From NCBI GenBank assembly GCA_964607765.1, contig CAZSNT010000067.1:1-48397 (forward strand): DNA of 48,397 nucleotides, in the 5' to 3' direction. The position numbers were made by a program, and so were the translations under genes. Positions 17,320-24,967 of the stretch are shown here, in pieces. A model generated the notes under the pieces. That model saw nothing but the letters and a program-made list of their open reading frames with translations. It was not told the origin of the DNA and ran no database searches. Source of the DNA: CAZSNT01 sp964607765. GTDB taxonomy: Bacteria > Verrucomicrobiota > Lentisphaeria > Oligosphaerales > JABHEG01. Numbering within the stretch: position 1 is the stretch's first letter; each line of letters opens with the position of its first letter.

Positions 17320-17704
17320 TCGCCAGACACCGAACATCGAGTCCGCTTCAAGAAAATGGTCAACCGAGCAAGGAGGCAAGTCTCAAGTAGCAAGTTGCGG
17401 CCATCCCGTGGCTGGCAGCACGTGACACTTGGGCCTTGACCACTCGTCAGTTGAGCCTTCTTGACTTTCTGGAGCGGACCGAACACCGAACACTGAACAC
17501 CGAACACTGAACACCCAATGTCATTGAATTAAGCGTCCCTTGGAGATTAGGGCGAAAGATTAAGGCGAAAGATCAAGGTGTTCCGACCCTAATCTTCTGC
17601 CCTCATCTTTCACCCTAATCTTCCGGGATGGCGACCAACTCCTTAACTCAACGACATTGACTGAACACTGAACACCGAACACCGAACACCAACAGGGAGT
17701 AGCA
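17320..17704. other. 385-bp intergenic region filled by repeats
   Basis: No gene is supported. Apart from the GAACACY arrays and the inverted repeat listed separately, the first 160 bases show no clear promoter or terminator. The GGGAG at 17695-17699 is the ribosome site of the next gene. Confidence 0.6.
17481..17690. repeat. Heptamer arrays flanking a ~140-bp imperfect inverted repeat
   Basis: Five contiguous GAACACY heptamers occupy 17481-17515 and four more occupy 17663-17690, in the same orientation. Between them is an inverted repeat. Its outer ends are CAATGTCATTGAATTAAG at 17516-17533 and the complement of CAATGTCGTTGAGTTAAG at about 17642-17659. Its inner parts consist of GATTAGGG/GAAAGAT-type units on one strand, mirrored on the other. 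The whole could fold into a long hairpin. It ends 5 bases before the ribosome site of the cytochrome gene. Confidence 0.85.
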
Positions 17705-20122
17705 GTGAAAAAACCGGCACCCGGCATACGATCCCTGACCGGAGTCCTGATCGGCCTCACGGCCGTAATGGCCTGTTTCGGGGTGTTCGTCGCCATGCGC
17801 AAAGCCCCATCCGAGCCCGCCGCGCCCCCGCCCCGGCAGTCTGCGGCGGAGGAAGGTGTGCCTGAATTCGCCGGCTCGGAGAGCTGTCGGGAGTGTCACG
17901 AGAAGTTCTACAAGCTCTGGGCACCGTCGCATCACGGCAAGGCGATGCAGCCCGTGACGGAGCAGTTCGTCACCGAGGACCTCGATCCGCACGAGGAGCC
18001 GATCGAGGTGGGAAAACGCCGCTTCCAGGCAGACCTGGAGAAACGGTGTGTGATCGAGGAAGGTCCTGAAGGCACCAAGTCCTATCCCATGGTGCACGCT
18101 CTGGGCGGCAAGAACGTCTTCTACTTCCTCACACCACTCGAGCGCGGACGGCTGCAAGTGCTCCCCATCGCGTTCCACGCCAGGAACCGCATGTGGTTCG
18201 ACACGACGGGCAGCATGGTGCGGCACTTCACCGATGTGGAGGACGAAGCGCTGGACTGGACCGATCCGCTGTTGACGTTCAACACGGCCTGTCACGGCTG
18301 CCACGTCAGCCAGCTTTCCAAGAACTACGACCTGGCCACGGACACGTACCGCACGGAATGGCGCGAGCCGGGCATCAACTGCGAGACGTGCCACGGGCCG
18401 GGCTCGGAACACAACCGTGTCTGCCGGGAAGTGCCGAAAGGCACGAAACCCAAGGACCTGAAGATAATCAGCACGCACGACCTGACACCGAAGCAGCGCG
18501 ATGACACCTGCGTGCCCTGTCACGCGAAGATGCGGCCGTTGACCGACACGTTCCAGCCCGGCGAGCGCTACTTCGATCATTACGACCTGACCACGTACGA
18601 GGATCGTGATTTCTATCCGGACGGCCGCGATCTTGGTGAGAACTACACCTACACGTCCTGGCTGGCCAGCCCGTGCGTGAAGTCCGGCGAGTTGGAGTGC
18701 CTGCACTGCCACACCGCGAGCGGCCGCTACCGGTTCGCCGGCGACAACCCGAACAACGCGTGCCTGCCCTGCCACAAGCAGCGCGTCGAGAACGCCCGCG
18801 AACACACGCACCACCCCGCCCCGCCAAAGGGCCCGAAGTGCATCAGTTGCCACATGCCGATGACCGTGTTCGGGCACATGCAGCGCAGCGACCACTCGAT
18901 GCGGCCGCCCACGCCGGCCGCGACCATTGCGTTCAAATCGCCGAACGCGTGCAATCTCTGCCATGCAGACAGACCGCCCGAATGGGCTGACAAGACGGTG
19001 CGCAAGTGGCATAAGCACGACTACCAGGCGCCCGTGCTGCACCGCGCCGGACTGATTCAGGCGGCACGCAAGGGCGACTGGGCTCGCCTGCCCGAGATGG
19101 CTGAAGCGATCAGCGGCACGGATCGAGACGCAATTCTGGCCACGTCGCTCGTGCGAATACTGCAGACTTGCAGTGTGGACGCGAAGTGGCCCGTATTGCG
19201 CGCGGCTTTCGGCGACGCGTCGCCGCTGGTGCGCTCCGCCGCAGTCCACTCCCTGGCGGGTGACCGGTCGCCCGAGACACTGCGGGTGCTGCTCAAAGCG
19301 ACGGCGGACGAATACCGGGTTGTGCGTGTCGCGGCGGGGGCCGTGCTGGCGGCTGTCCCGGAAACGACACTCCCGGACGTGCCGGGCGCCACACTGCAGC
19401 GCGCTCTCAGCGAGTACGAGGCGTCGCAGCGCTGCATGCCGGACAGTTGGAGCTCGCACTACAACCTGGGCAATTTTTACAACGACCGAGGCGACCAGCG
19501 CCGGGCTCTCAAGGAGTACCAGACAGCCTTGCGGCTGCGCCCTGACGTGGCCATGCCGATGGTGAATGCCGCCATGCTGCACGCGCGGCTCGGCGAGGCG
19601 CAGAAGGCCGAGAAGCTGCTGAAGCGGGCCGTGGAAGTCGACCCGAACGGCGCAGCCATCCGCTTCAATCTCGGCTTGGCTTTGGCTGAGCGGAGGGCGC
19701 TGCGGGAAGCGGAGGTCCACCTCCGCAAAGCCCTTGAGCTCGACCCACGAATGGCGGCAGCGGCCTACAACCTTGCCGTTCTTGTGGGCAGAGACCGTGA
19801 TCGGCTCGACGAAACGGTGCGGCTCTGCCGGAAAGCGGCGGACCTGGAGCCCCACAATCCGAAGTACGCTTACACAGCCGCGTTTTACCTGCACCAGACA
19901 GGGCAGAGCGTTGCCGCAACCGCCGTGTTGACTCCCTGGATTGGCGGGAACAGAGCCACCGCTGACATCTACTTCCTCGCCGCGTCGATCCTGCAGCAGA
20001 ACGGGGAAATTGACGGAGCGCGTGCCATTTATCGGCAGGCGGCTGAAGACGAACGGCTGCACCCGACAGCCCGAAACAGAGCGATGCAGGCAGCTGCGGG
20101 ACTGGGTGCAGGGCAGCCGTAG
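17705..20122 (+). CDS. Octaheme cytochrome c fused to HEAT and TPR repeats
   Basis: This 805-residue exported electron-transfer protein begins with a GTG (GGGAG 5 bases upstream). One N-terminal hydrophobic helix (about 10-33, LTGVLIGLTAVMACFGVFVAM) is a signal or anchor. Eight CxxCH motifs follow: CRECH (Cys61), CHGCH, CETCH, CVPCH, CLHCH, CLPCH, CISCH and CNLCH, all within about residues 60-425. The rest is HEAT-like (about 450-570), then five or six TPR units (LGNFYNDRGDQRRALKEYQTALRLRPD onward, about 580-800). The cytochrome part resembles the cytochrome c-554/NrfA-like multiheme group of PVC bacteria. TPRs suggest docking to a partner, possibly the hydrazine-synthase-alpha-like protein downstream. 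The reaction, if any, is unknown. Confidence 0.85.
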   Translation: MKKPAPGIRSLTGVLIGLTAVMACFGVFVAMRKAPSEPAAPPPRQSAAEEGVPEFAGSESCRECHEKFYKLWAPSHHGKAMQPVTEQFVTEDLDPHEEPIEVGKRRFQADLEKRCVIEEGPEGTKSYPMVHALGGKNVFYFLTPLERGRLQVLPIAFHARNRMWFDTTGSMVRHFTDVEDEALDWTDPLLTFNTACHGCHVSQLSKNYDLATDTYRTEWREPGINCETCHGPGSEHNRVCREVPKGTKPKDLKIISTHDLTPKQRDDTCVPCHAKMRPLTDTFQPGERYFDHYDLTTYEDRDFYPDGRDLGENYTYTSWLASPCVKSGELECLHCHTASGRYRFAGDNPNNACLPCHKQRVENAREHTHHPAPPKGPKCISCHMPMTVFGHMQRSDHSMRPPTPAATIAFKSPNACNLCHADRPPEWADKTVRKWHKHDYQAPVLHRAGLIQAARKGDWARLPEMAEAISGTDRDAILATSLVRILQTCSVDAKWPVLRAAFGDASPLVRSAAVHSLAGDRSPETLRVLLKATADEYRVVRVAAGAVLAAVPETTLPDVPGATLQRALSEYEASQRCMPDSWSSHYNLGNFYNDRGDQRRALKEYQTALRLRPDVAMPMVNAAMLHARLGEAQKAEKLLKRAVEVDPNGAAIRFNLGLALAERRALREAEVHLRKALELDPRMAAAAYNLAVLVGRDRDRLDETVRLCRKAADLEPHNPKYAYTAAFYLHQTGQSVAATAVLTPWIGGNRATADIYFLAASILQQNGEIDGARAIYRQAAEDERLHPTARNRAMQAAAGLGAGQP

Positions 20123-20175
20123 GGGGGCGGAAACACTCGGGACTGGGACAGAGCCGGTCTCGCAGGTGCTCCGGG

Positions 20176-20189
20176 TGTGACCGATCACA
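20176..20189. promoter_or_regulatory. TGTGA-4-TCACA dyad, possible CRP/FNR-family site
   Basis: TGTGACCGATCACA is an inverted repeat of TGTGA/TCACA around 4 bases, about 100 bp upstream of the Cys-rich Spy-like gene. CRP-type sites normally use 6 and FNR-type sites 4 spacer bases, so the class is uncertain. An AT-rich stretch with CATAAT (about 20228-20233) lies downstream as a weak -10 candidate. Confidence 0.3.
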
Positions 20190-20287
20190 TTTGTGGAACC
20201 TTCGCGTTTGTGGCGGGTCAATTGATGACATAATGTAAGTGATTCCTATTTGAGCAGACAAAGCGTACGTAGGGCAACAAGGAGAAA

Positions 20288-20704
20288 ATGGAAATGCAGA
20301 AGCTGGCAATGATCGTGGCAACCCTGATGTTGGTCCTGGTATCCGCAAACCGTGTCAACGCACAGTGTAGCAGTGCGGCTGGATCGGGCTGCGGCTCGGC
20401 GGCGAAGGTCGGCAAAGAGTGTCCTGTTGACAAGGCGCTGAAGGGGCTCACCCTCACCGCGGAACAGGAAAAGAAGATTGCCGCCGCCAAGACGGAACTC
20501 ACCGGCTCCATAGGCAAGGCGTCGAGCCTGTGCTGCCCGGCGTCCTCGAAGAAGGCGAAACACGCAGCCAAAGACGCGTTTGTGACCAAGGTCAAGGCAG
20601 CCCTGACCGAAGAGCAGCAGAAGACGTTCTCTGCCGCGCTGCCGGCGAAGAAGTGCTGTGGCACCTGTTCGGGCGCCAAAGCCAAGAGTGGTTGCACCAA
20701 GTAG
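20288..20704 (+). CDS. Cys-rich Spy/CpxP-like periplasmic protein
   Basis: This is a 138-residue exported protein. A signal peptide covers about residues 1-25 (LAMIVATLMLVLVSANRVNAQ). The mature part contains two LTxxQ-type motifs (LTLTAEQEKK near 57 and ALTEEQQKT near 108), the hallmark of the Spy/CpxP metal-stress chaperone fold, and about nine cysteines, including CCPAS and KKCCGTCSGAKAKSGC at the end. The Cys pairs suggest metal binding or redox sensing, unlike ordinary Spy. AAGGAG lies upstream; ATG 20288 and ATG 20294 are both possible starts. It is a single-gene unit ended by a strong terminator. The Spy fold is probable; the metal is unknown. Confidence 0.7.
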   Translation: MEMQKLAMIVATLMLVLVSANRVNAQCSSAAGSGCGSAAKVGKECPVDKALKGLTLTAEQEKKIAAAKTELTGSIGKASSLCCPASSKKAKHAAKDAFVTKVKAALTEEQQKTFSAALPAKKCCGTCSGAKAKSGCTK

Positions 20705-20749
20705 GAACGGCGACACACTTCCCGGTTGTCTGTCAGACAGCAATATCAA

Positions 20750-20783
20750 CCCGTCACGGCTTCACCGCCGTGACGGGTTTTTT
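20750..20783 (+). terminator. Rho-independent terminator
   Basis: A perfect 11-bp stem (CCCGTCACGGC at 20750-20760 with GCCGTGACGGG at 20767-20777) around a TTCACC loop is followed by TTTTTT. It lies 46 bases after the Cys-rich gene stop. Confidence 0.95.
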
Positions 20784-20936
20784 CTTGGGCAGCGTGCTTT
20801 CACAGGGCCGTCTCTTGTTCGGCGGTCTGTCCGGCCCCGGACCGTGGCCCGGGATCGCCGAGACCGCCCGCTGTTCTGCAGGCAGCCTGGCACGTATAGT
20901 AGGGACGCTTGCCGCAGTCCCCGGAGGAAGGAACAC

Positions 20937-22523
20937 ATGCGCCTCTGTCGCGTGACAACTCTCTGCTTGGTCGCGTTGGGGTGCAGTGCGGGAGTTGCTG
21001 CTGCCGCGCCTTCCCGGGTCCCGGACGTGCTGGGCGAGGATATCGGCAAGGCGCACGCCGCGATGAGCAGTCCGTCGGCCAACCGCCGGATCGAGGGCAT
21101 ACAGGCAGCGCGCTTGCTCCGCTTGTTCAGGTTCGAGCCGGATCTCATTCGGCTGTTGGATGCCCCCTCCAAGGCTGTCCGCCGCGAGGCCGTACAAGCG
21201 CTTGAGACCTGCGGCACGCACCGGGCCGTCCCGCCGCTGATTGCGATGTTCGCAGGTGCTGACTCGGCGACGCGCGAGTTCACGGCGCACACACTCCGGT
21301 GCCTGACGGCGCAGATGGAGCTGCCCGTCCGCGCAGCGTCCTGGAATGAGTGGTGGCGGACCACGACGCTGGCTGAGAAACAGACCCGCCTCTTCGATGC
21401 GTTGTCCGGTGGAGGAGACGCATGTGTCGACGCAGCGCGCGCGTTGCGTGCCTTGGCCGATGCGAGCGCGGAGAAGCGGCTGCTCACGTTCCTGAATGAC
21501 ACTCCGCGCATTTCCGCCAAACAGCGCAAACTGCTGACCGAGGCCCTGGACCGGGTTGGGGGCAAGGGCGCTCTGCCCTACTTCCTGCAGCGTGCCGCGA
21601 CAGGTGACGGAGCCGCTGCCTGGGCTTTGGGCCGTCGTGGCGGCGCGGCAGCCGAAGACGCACTGCTCAAGGGACTGCACCGCAACAGAAGCCTGGACTT
21701 CCTGCTCAACCTGGATCGCCTGCACTCAACGAAGTGCGGGCCATACGTGCCTGCACTGTGCCGGTGTTTCCACACGGTCATCCGTGCGGGGTACGGCGAA
21801 GACCTGCGCTACCCGCCGTCGCCGCTGCGCCGTGTCGCAGCAAACCTGATCAAACGTACTGGTCAGAGCAGGACGCTCGTGGATCTGATCCTGTGCGAAC
21901 TGGAAGGCAGGCCCCGGCACGGCGCGATCCCGGCCAGCATGAAGCCGCTTTTCGCCGAGTTGCGCAGGCTGTTGAAGCCGGAGTTTGTGCGTGAAGGGCT
22001 CAGTGGCTGCGACTCACTGCTCGGCGCCTTGCACGACGTGGCGGACGACCCGGCGCTGGTCACGCGCCTGATACCACTGTTACAGAGCGAGATTCTGCTG
22101 GTCCGCATCTACGCAGGCCTGACGCTCGGCCGCCTGAAGGCCGAGGCCGCCGTACCAGCGCTCGTGCAGGTGATTGAAAGCGGCTACACATTCTGCGACG
22201 CCACAGCGCCGGCCTCGGCTAAGCACACGGGCGCCTTTGTGACGGTGGACGGGAAGCGGCAGCGCCAGAGCCAGACAGTGCGTTGGCTCGGCTACCTGTG
22301 TACGGCGCTCGGCCGGATTGGCACGGACGCCGCACGCGAGGCGCTGCAGCGGTTCGCCGTCAATCCCGAGGCGCCCCGTGACGTACGCTACGGCAGTGTG
22401 GTGGGGCTGGAACTGCTCGGCGCGCCCGAGGCGCTGCCGACGCTGCAGGCTGTGGCACGGCAGGACATCATCTGGCTGATCCGCGACACGGCGAACCGAG
22501 CCGTGGAGGAGATGCGCCAGTGA
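20937..22523 (+). CDS. Secreted HEAT-repeat protein
   Basis: This is a 528-residue exported protein built of HEAT/PBS-lyase-like repeats. A signal peptide (TTLCLVALGCSAGVAAAAP) covers residues 1-24. Repeats are visible throughout, for example RLLDAPSKAVRREAVQALETCGTHRAVPPLIAMF and LVRIYAGLTLGRLKAEAAVPALVQVI. GGAGGAAGGA precedes the ATG at 20937; the much longer open frame upstream would run through the terminator and is rejected. Its stop overlaps the GTG of the next gene (GTGA), so the two are co-translated, and the partner also starts with HEAT repeats. It is likely a scaffold. No enzymatic motif is seen. Confidence 0.8.
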   Translation: MRLCRVTTLCLVALGCSAGVAAAAPSRVPDVLGEDIGKAHAAMSSPSANRRIEGIQAARLLRLFRFEPDLIRLLDAPSKAVRREAVQALETCGTHRAVPPLIAMFAGADSATREFTAHTLRCLTAQMELPVRAASWNEWWRTTTLAEKQTRLFDALSGGGDACVDAARALRALADASAEKRLLTFLNDTPRISAKQRKLLTEALDRVGGKGALPYFLQRAATGDGAAAWALGRRGGAAAEDALLKGLHRNRSLDFLLNLDRLHSTKCGPYVPALCRCFHTVIRAGYGEDLRYPPSPLRRVAANLIKRTGQSRTLVDLILCELEGRPRHGAIPASMKPLFAELRRLLKPEFVREGLSGCDSLLGALHDVADDPALVTRLIPLLQSEILLVRIYAGLTLGRLKAEAAVPALVQVIESGYTFCDATAPASAKHTGAFVTVDGKRQRQSQTVRWLGYLCTALGRIGTDAAREALQRFAVNPEAPRDVRYGSVVGLELLGAPEALPTLQAVARQDIIWLIRDTANRAVEEMRQ

Positions 22524-24913
22524 ACGTGCCCGCCCTGAGGACAATCGGCTTCGCGCTGCTGGTCGGCGCAATGGCACGGCTACAGGCTGGGGGACCGGAC
22601 CGGGCGGACGCGGCTTTTGAGGCGTTCCGCAAAGCCCGGACCGCGCCGGGCGCACGCGCATTGGTCCAAGCTTGCGCAGGTGATGCGGGGCGGTTGCGCA
22701 GCGCCTTGCTGCTGCCGGAGCCGGCGCCCGGCCTGGTCGCGTGGGCGCTGTGCCGGCACCCGATTCCGGAGGCGCGGCCCGAGCTCGAGACCATGCTCGG
22801 CTGGGCTGATCAAACCGCGGCATACTGGGCAGCAAAAGCCCTTGGGCAACTGGCAGAGCCAGCCAGCGTGCCGGCACTCGAGGCCCAGTTCCCCGACGGC
22901 GACCGCGATTTCTGGGAGATCAGTGGCGGTGGACCTGACGGGCGCTGGCGCATGTTCTACTTCGAATACGCGCCGGACGCCAGTGGGCGCCGTGTCCGCA
23001 AGATGGTGAAGGCGCCGCCCGATATGCCGAACATCCGGGTTGCGTATGCTGCGCTCGAGGCCTTGGGCCGGATCGGCGGTGCGGAGTCCGCACGGCTCCT
23101 GCTGCGGGAACTCGGGCGTGATCATTACCTGATCCGGCACGGTGCCGCCACGGCTCTCGGGCGCATGCGCCACGGGCCGGCACGCGCACGCCTGGCCGGG
23201 ATGGCGGAGTCGGATCCTGTGCTGATCGTGCGGCAGGCCGCAGCGACTGCGCTGCAGCGAATCGAGGGCGGACACAGGCAGCCGCGGTCGCGCCCGCCCG
23301 AACTGCCTGACGCCATCGTGTTCGTCAAGACAAGGGAACGGACCGAGTCGAACCTGGGATATCGCGATTCATACCCGTACCCGCGCCTGCCGTGGTACGC
23401 GTGGGGGCAGAACCTGTACAGCCTGACCCCGCCACGCCCTGACGGGGTACTGCGGAACCTGACCAACCTTGACACGGGCGCTGTTTCGGGGCCTGAAGTG
23501 TCCTTCGACGGCACGCGTATCCTCTTCGCCATGCGCCGCGACTTTGCCACGGACGGATTCCACATCTACGAGACGAACGTCGACGGCACGGGTCTGCGGC
23601 AGTTGACGTCGGGCAACTGCAACGACGTGGATCCGCAGTACTTGCCGGACGGCCGGATCGTGTTCTGCAGCGACCGCGCCGGGTACCACGAATACTACCA
23701 TCAGGAGCGCTCCCGCGTGCTCTACACCATGAACGCGGACGGTAGCGACATCGAGCAGATCAGCTTCAATCCGAACTCGGACTTCGAGCCCATCGTGCTG
23801 CCGGACGGACGCGTGCTGTACGGCAGCTACCGGTTCTACGGCTGGGACGGCGGCCCGACCGCGCTGCCCGGCGTGGACCCACGCCGAGGCATCAGCCGTA
23901 TCGAGACCGTGCTGCACACCGTGCTGCCGGACGGCACGCAGGAGCAGCTGTTCTATGGCAGTATGCGCGGCGGCTTCTACAGCACACTTCGGCCCTTGCC
24001 GTACGCGAACCAATACCAGACCACGGCGTGGCCGCGCACGGACCAGATGATGGGTGTGTCGGTGAGCTTCCCACGCTGCATGCCGGACGGGCGTATTGTC
24101 TGCGTGACACCAGCGGGGCTGACCGTTCTCGACCCGGGCGCGCCGCCGCTCGATTGCGAGATGCCGCTGTACCCGGAAGTCCTCAACCTGGCCGGCGGCG
24201 AGGAGGTCTACATCCACAGCTTTGACGACCAGAATCCGGTGGGCAGGTACACCGCGCCCTACCCGCTCGACAACGACTGGGTTGTGGTCTCGCACGCGCC
24301 TTGGTATGACCGGCGTTTGAACGGGTACGGGTTGTACGCACTGAATCTCGCAACAAAGGAACTGCGTCTGGTGTATGATGACCCAGGGCTGAGCGACGTG
24401 GACGCGATCCCGATCCGGCCACGCCCGAGGCCGCGAGTGATCCCCGCCACACGGCCGCAGGGCGAGCGACGGACGGGTTTCGTCTCCTGCAACTCGGTGT
24501 TCAACTCCGACCTGCCCTTCGACAGGGCGCGGGTGACCAGTGTGCGTGTGCTGGAAGCTGTGCAGGTGGGCATGTCGCTGAACGGCAACCTCGGATTCCA
24601 GACGCGGATCCTCGGCACGGTGCCCCTGTGCAGGGACGGGTCGTTCCACGTGGAGGTGCCGGCCGACACGCCGTTCCGGTTCGCGCTGCTCGACGCGAAC
24701 CGCGACGTTGTGGTACACGAAACCGAGTTCATGTACGTGCGGGCGGGTGAGAAGAAGAGCTGCATCGGCTGCCACGAACCCAAAGGCATGGCAGCGCCGA
24801 ATCGGAAAGGCGCCGCACTGCGTCGTGAGCCGGTGCCGGTATTGCGCAAGCGCGGCGACCTGGTGGTTGGCGGCAGGCTGAGCCGGCCGTACAACGTGCT
24901 GGTGCGGGAGTAG
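22520..24913 (+). CDS. Hydrazine-synthase-alpha-like HEAT/beta-propeller/monoheme protein
   Basis: This is a 797-residue exported protein starting at a GTG that overlaps the previous stop. After a signal peptide come HEAT repeats (to about residue 250). A TolB/WD-like beta-propeller follows (GPEVSFDGTRILFAMRR, DPQYLPDGRIVFCSDRAG, FEPIVLPDGRVLYGSYR, PRCMPDGRIVCVTPAG), then a C-terminal domain with one c-type heme site, CIGCH at 748-752. This layout matches the 'HZS alpha-like' group found widely in Planctomycetes and relatives. True hydrazine synthase alpha carries two heme sites and needs beta and gamma subunits, which are not here, so hydrazine synthesis is not claimed. It may be an electron-transfer or sensory partner of the octaheme cytochrome. 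Confidence 0.8.
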   Translation: MNVPALRTIGFALLVGAMARLQAGGPDRADAAFEAFRKARTAPGARALVQACAGDAGRLRSALLLPEPAPGLVAWALCRHPIPEARPELETMLGWADQTAAYWAAKALGQLAEPASVPALEAQFPDGDRDFWEISGGGPDGRWRMFYFEYAPDASGRRVRKMVKAPPDMPNIRVAYAALEALGRIGGAESARLLLRELGRDHYLIRHGAATALGRMRHGPARARLAGMAESDPVLIVRQAAATALQRIEGGHRQPRSRPPELPDAIVFVKTRERTESNLGYRDSYPYPRLPWYAWGQNLYSLTPPRPDGVLRNLTNLDTGAVSGPEVSFDGTRILFAMRRDFATDGFHIYETNVDGTGLRQLTSGNCNDVDPQYLPDGRIVFCSDRAGYHEYYHQERSRVLYTMNADGSDIEQISFNPNSDFEPIVLPDGRVLYGSYRFYGWDGGPTALPGVDPRRGISRIETVLHTVLPDGTQEQLFYGSMRGGFYSTLRPLPYANQYQTTAWPRTDQMMGVSVSFPRCMPDGRIVCVTPAGLTVLDPGAPPLDCEMPLYPEVLNLAGGEEVYIHSFDDQNPVGRYTAPYPLDNDWVVVSHAPWYDRRLNGYGLYALNLATKELRLVYDDPGLSDVDAIPIRPRPRPRVIPATRPQGERRTGFVSCNSVFNSDLPFDRARVTSVRVLEAVQVGMSLNGNLGFQTRILGTVPLCRDGSFHVEVPADTPFRFALLDANRDVVVHETEFMYVRAGEKKSCIGCHEPKGMAAPNRKGAALRREPVPVLRKRGDLVVGGRLSRPYNVLVRE

Positions 24914-24967
24914 GTTAGTGGGGAGGGGCGTGGTGTTTGGGGAGTAGGGCGGTGATGAAGGAGGAGA

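Noticed and set aside
17648..20221. A very long open frame on the minus strand opposite the octaheme cytochrome gene.
   Set aside because: It is antisense to a gene with eight heme motifs and TPRs, has Val/Arg/His-rich composition typical of GC-rich shadow frames, and shows no domain. The same applies to the long frames opposite the sulfatases and glycoamylase (276-2225, 3786-6356), the nitrite/sulfite reductase and the Rnf region.
20658..20936. Longer start for the HEAT-repeat protein.
   Set aside because: The extra frame would cross the rho-independent terminator at 20750-20783 and lacks a ribosome site; ATG 20937 has GGAGGAAGGA and gives a signal peptide.
22520..24913. True hydrazine synthase (anammox) alpha subunit.
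   Set aside because: Only one CxxCH is present, beta and gamma subunits are absent, and HZS-alpha-like propeller proteins are common in non-anammox PVC bacteria.
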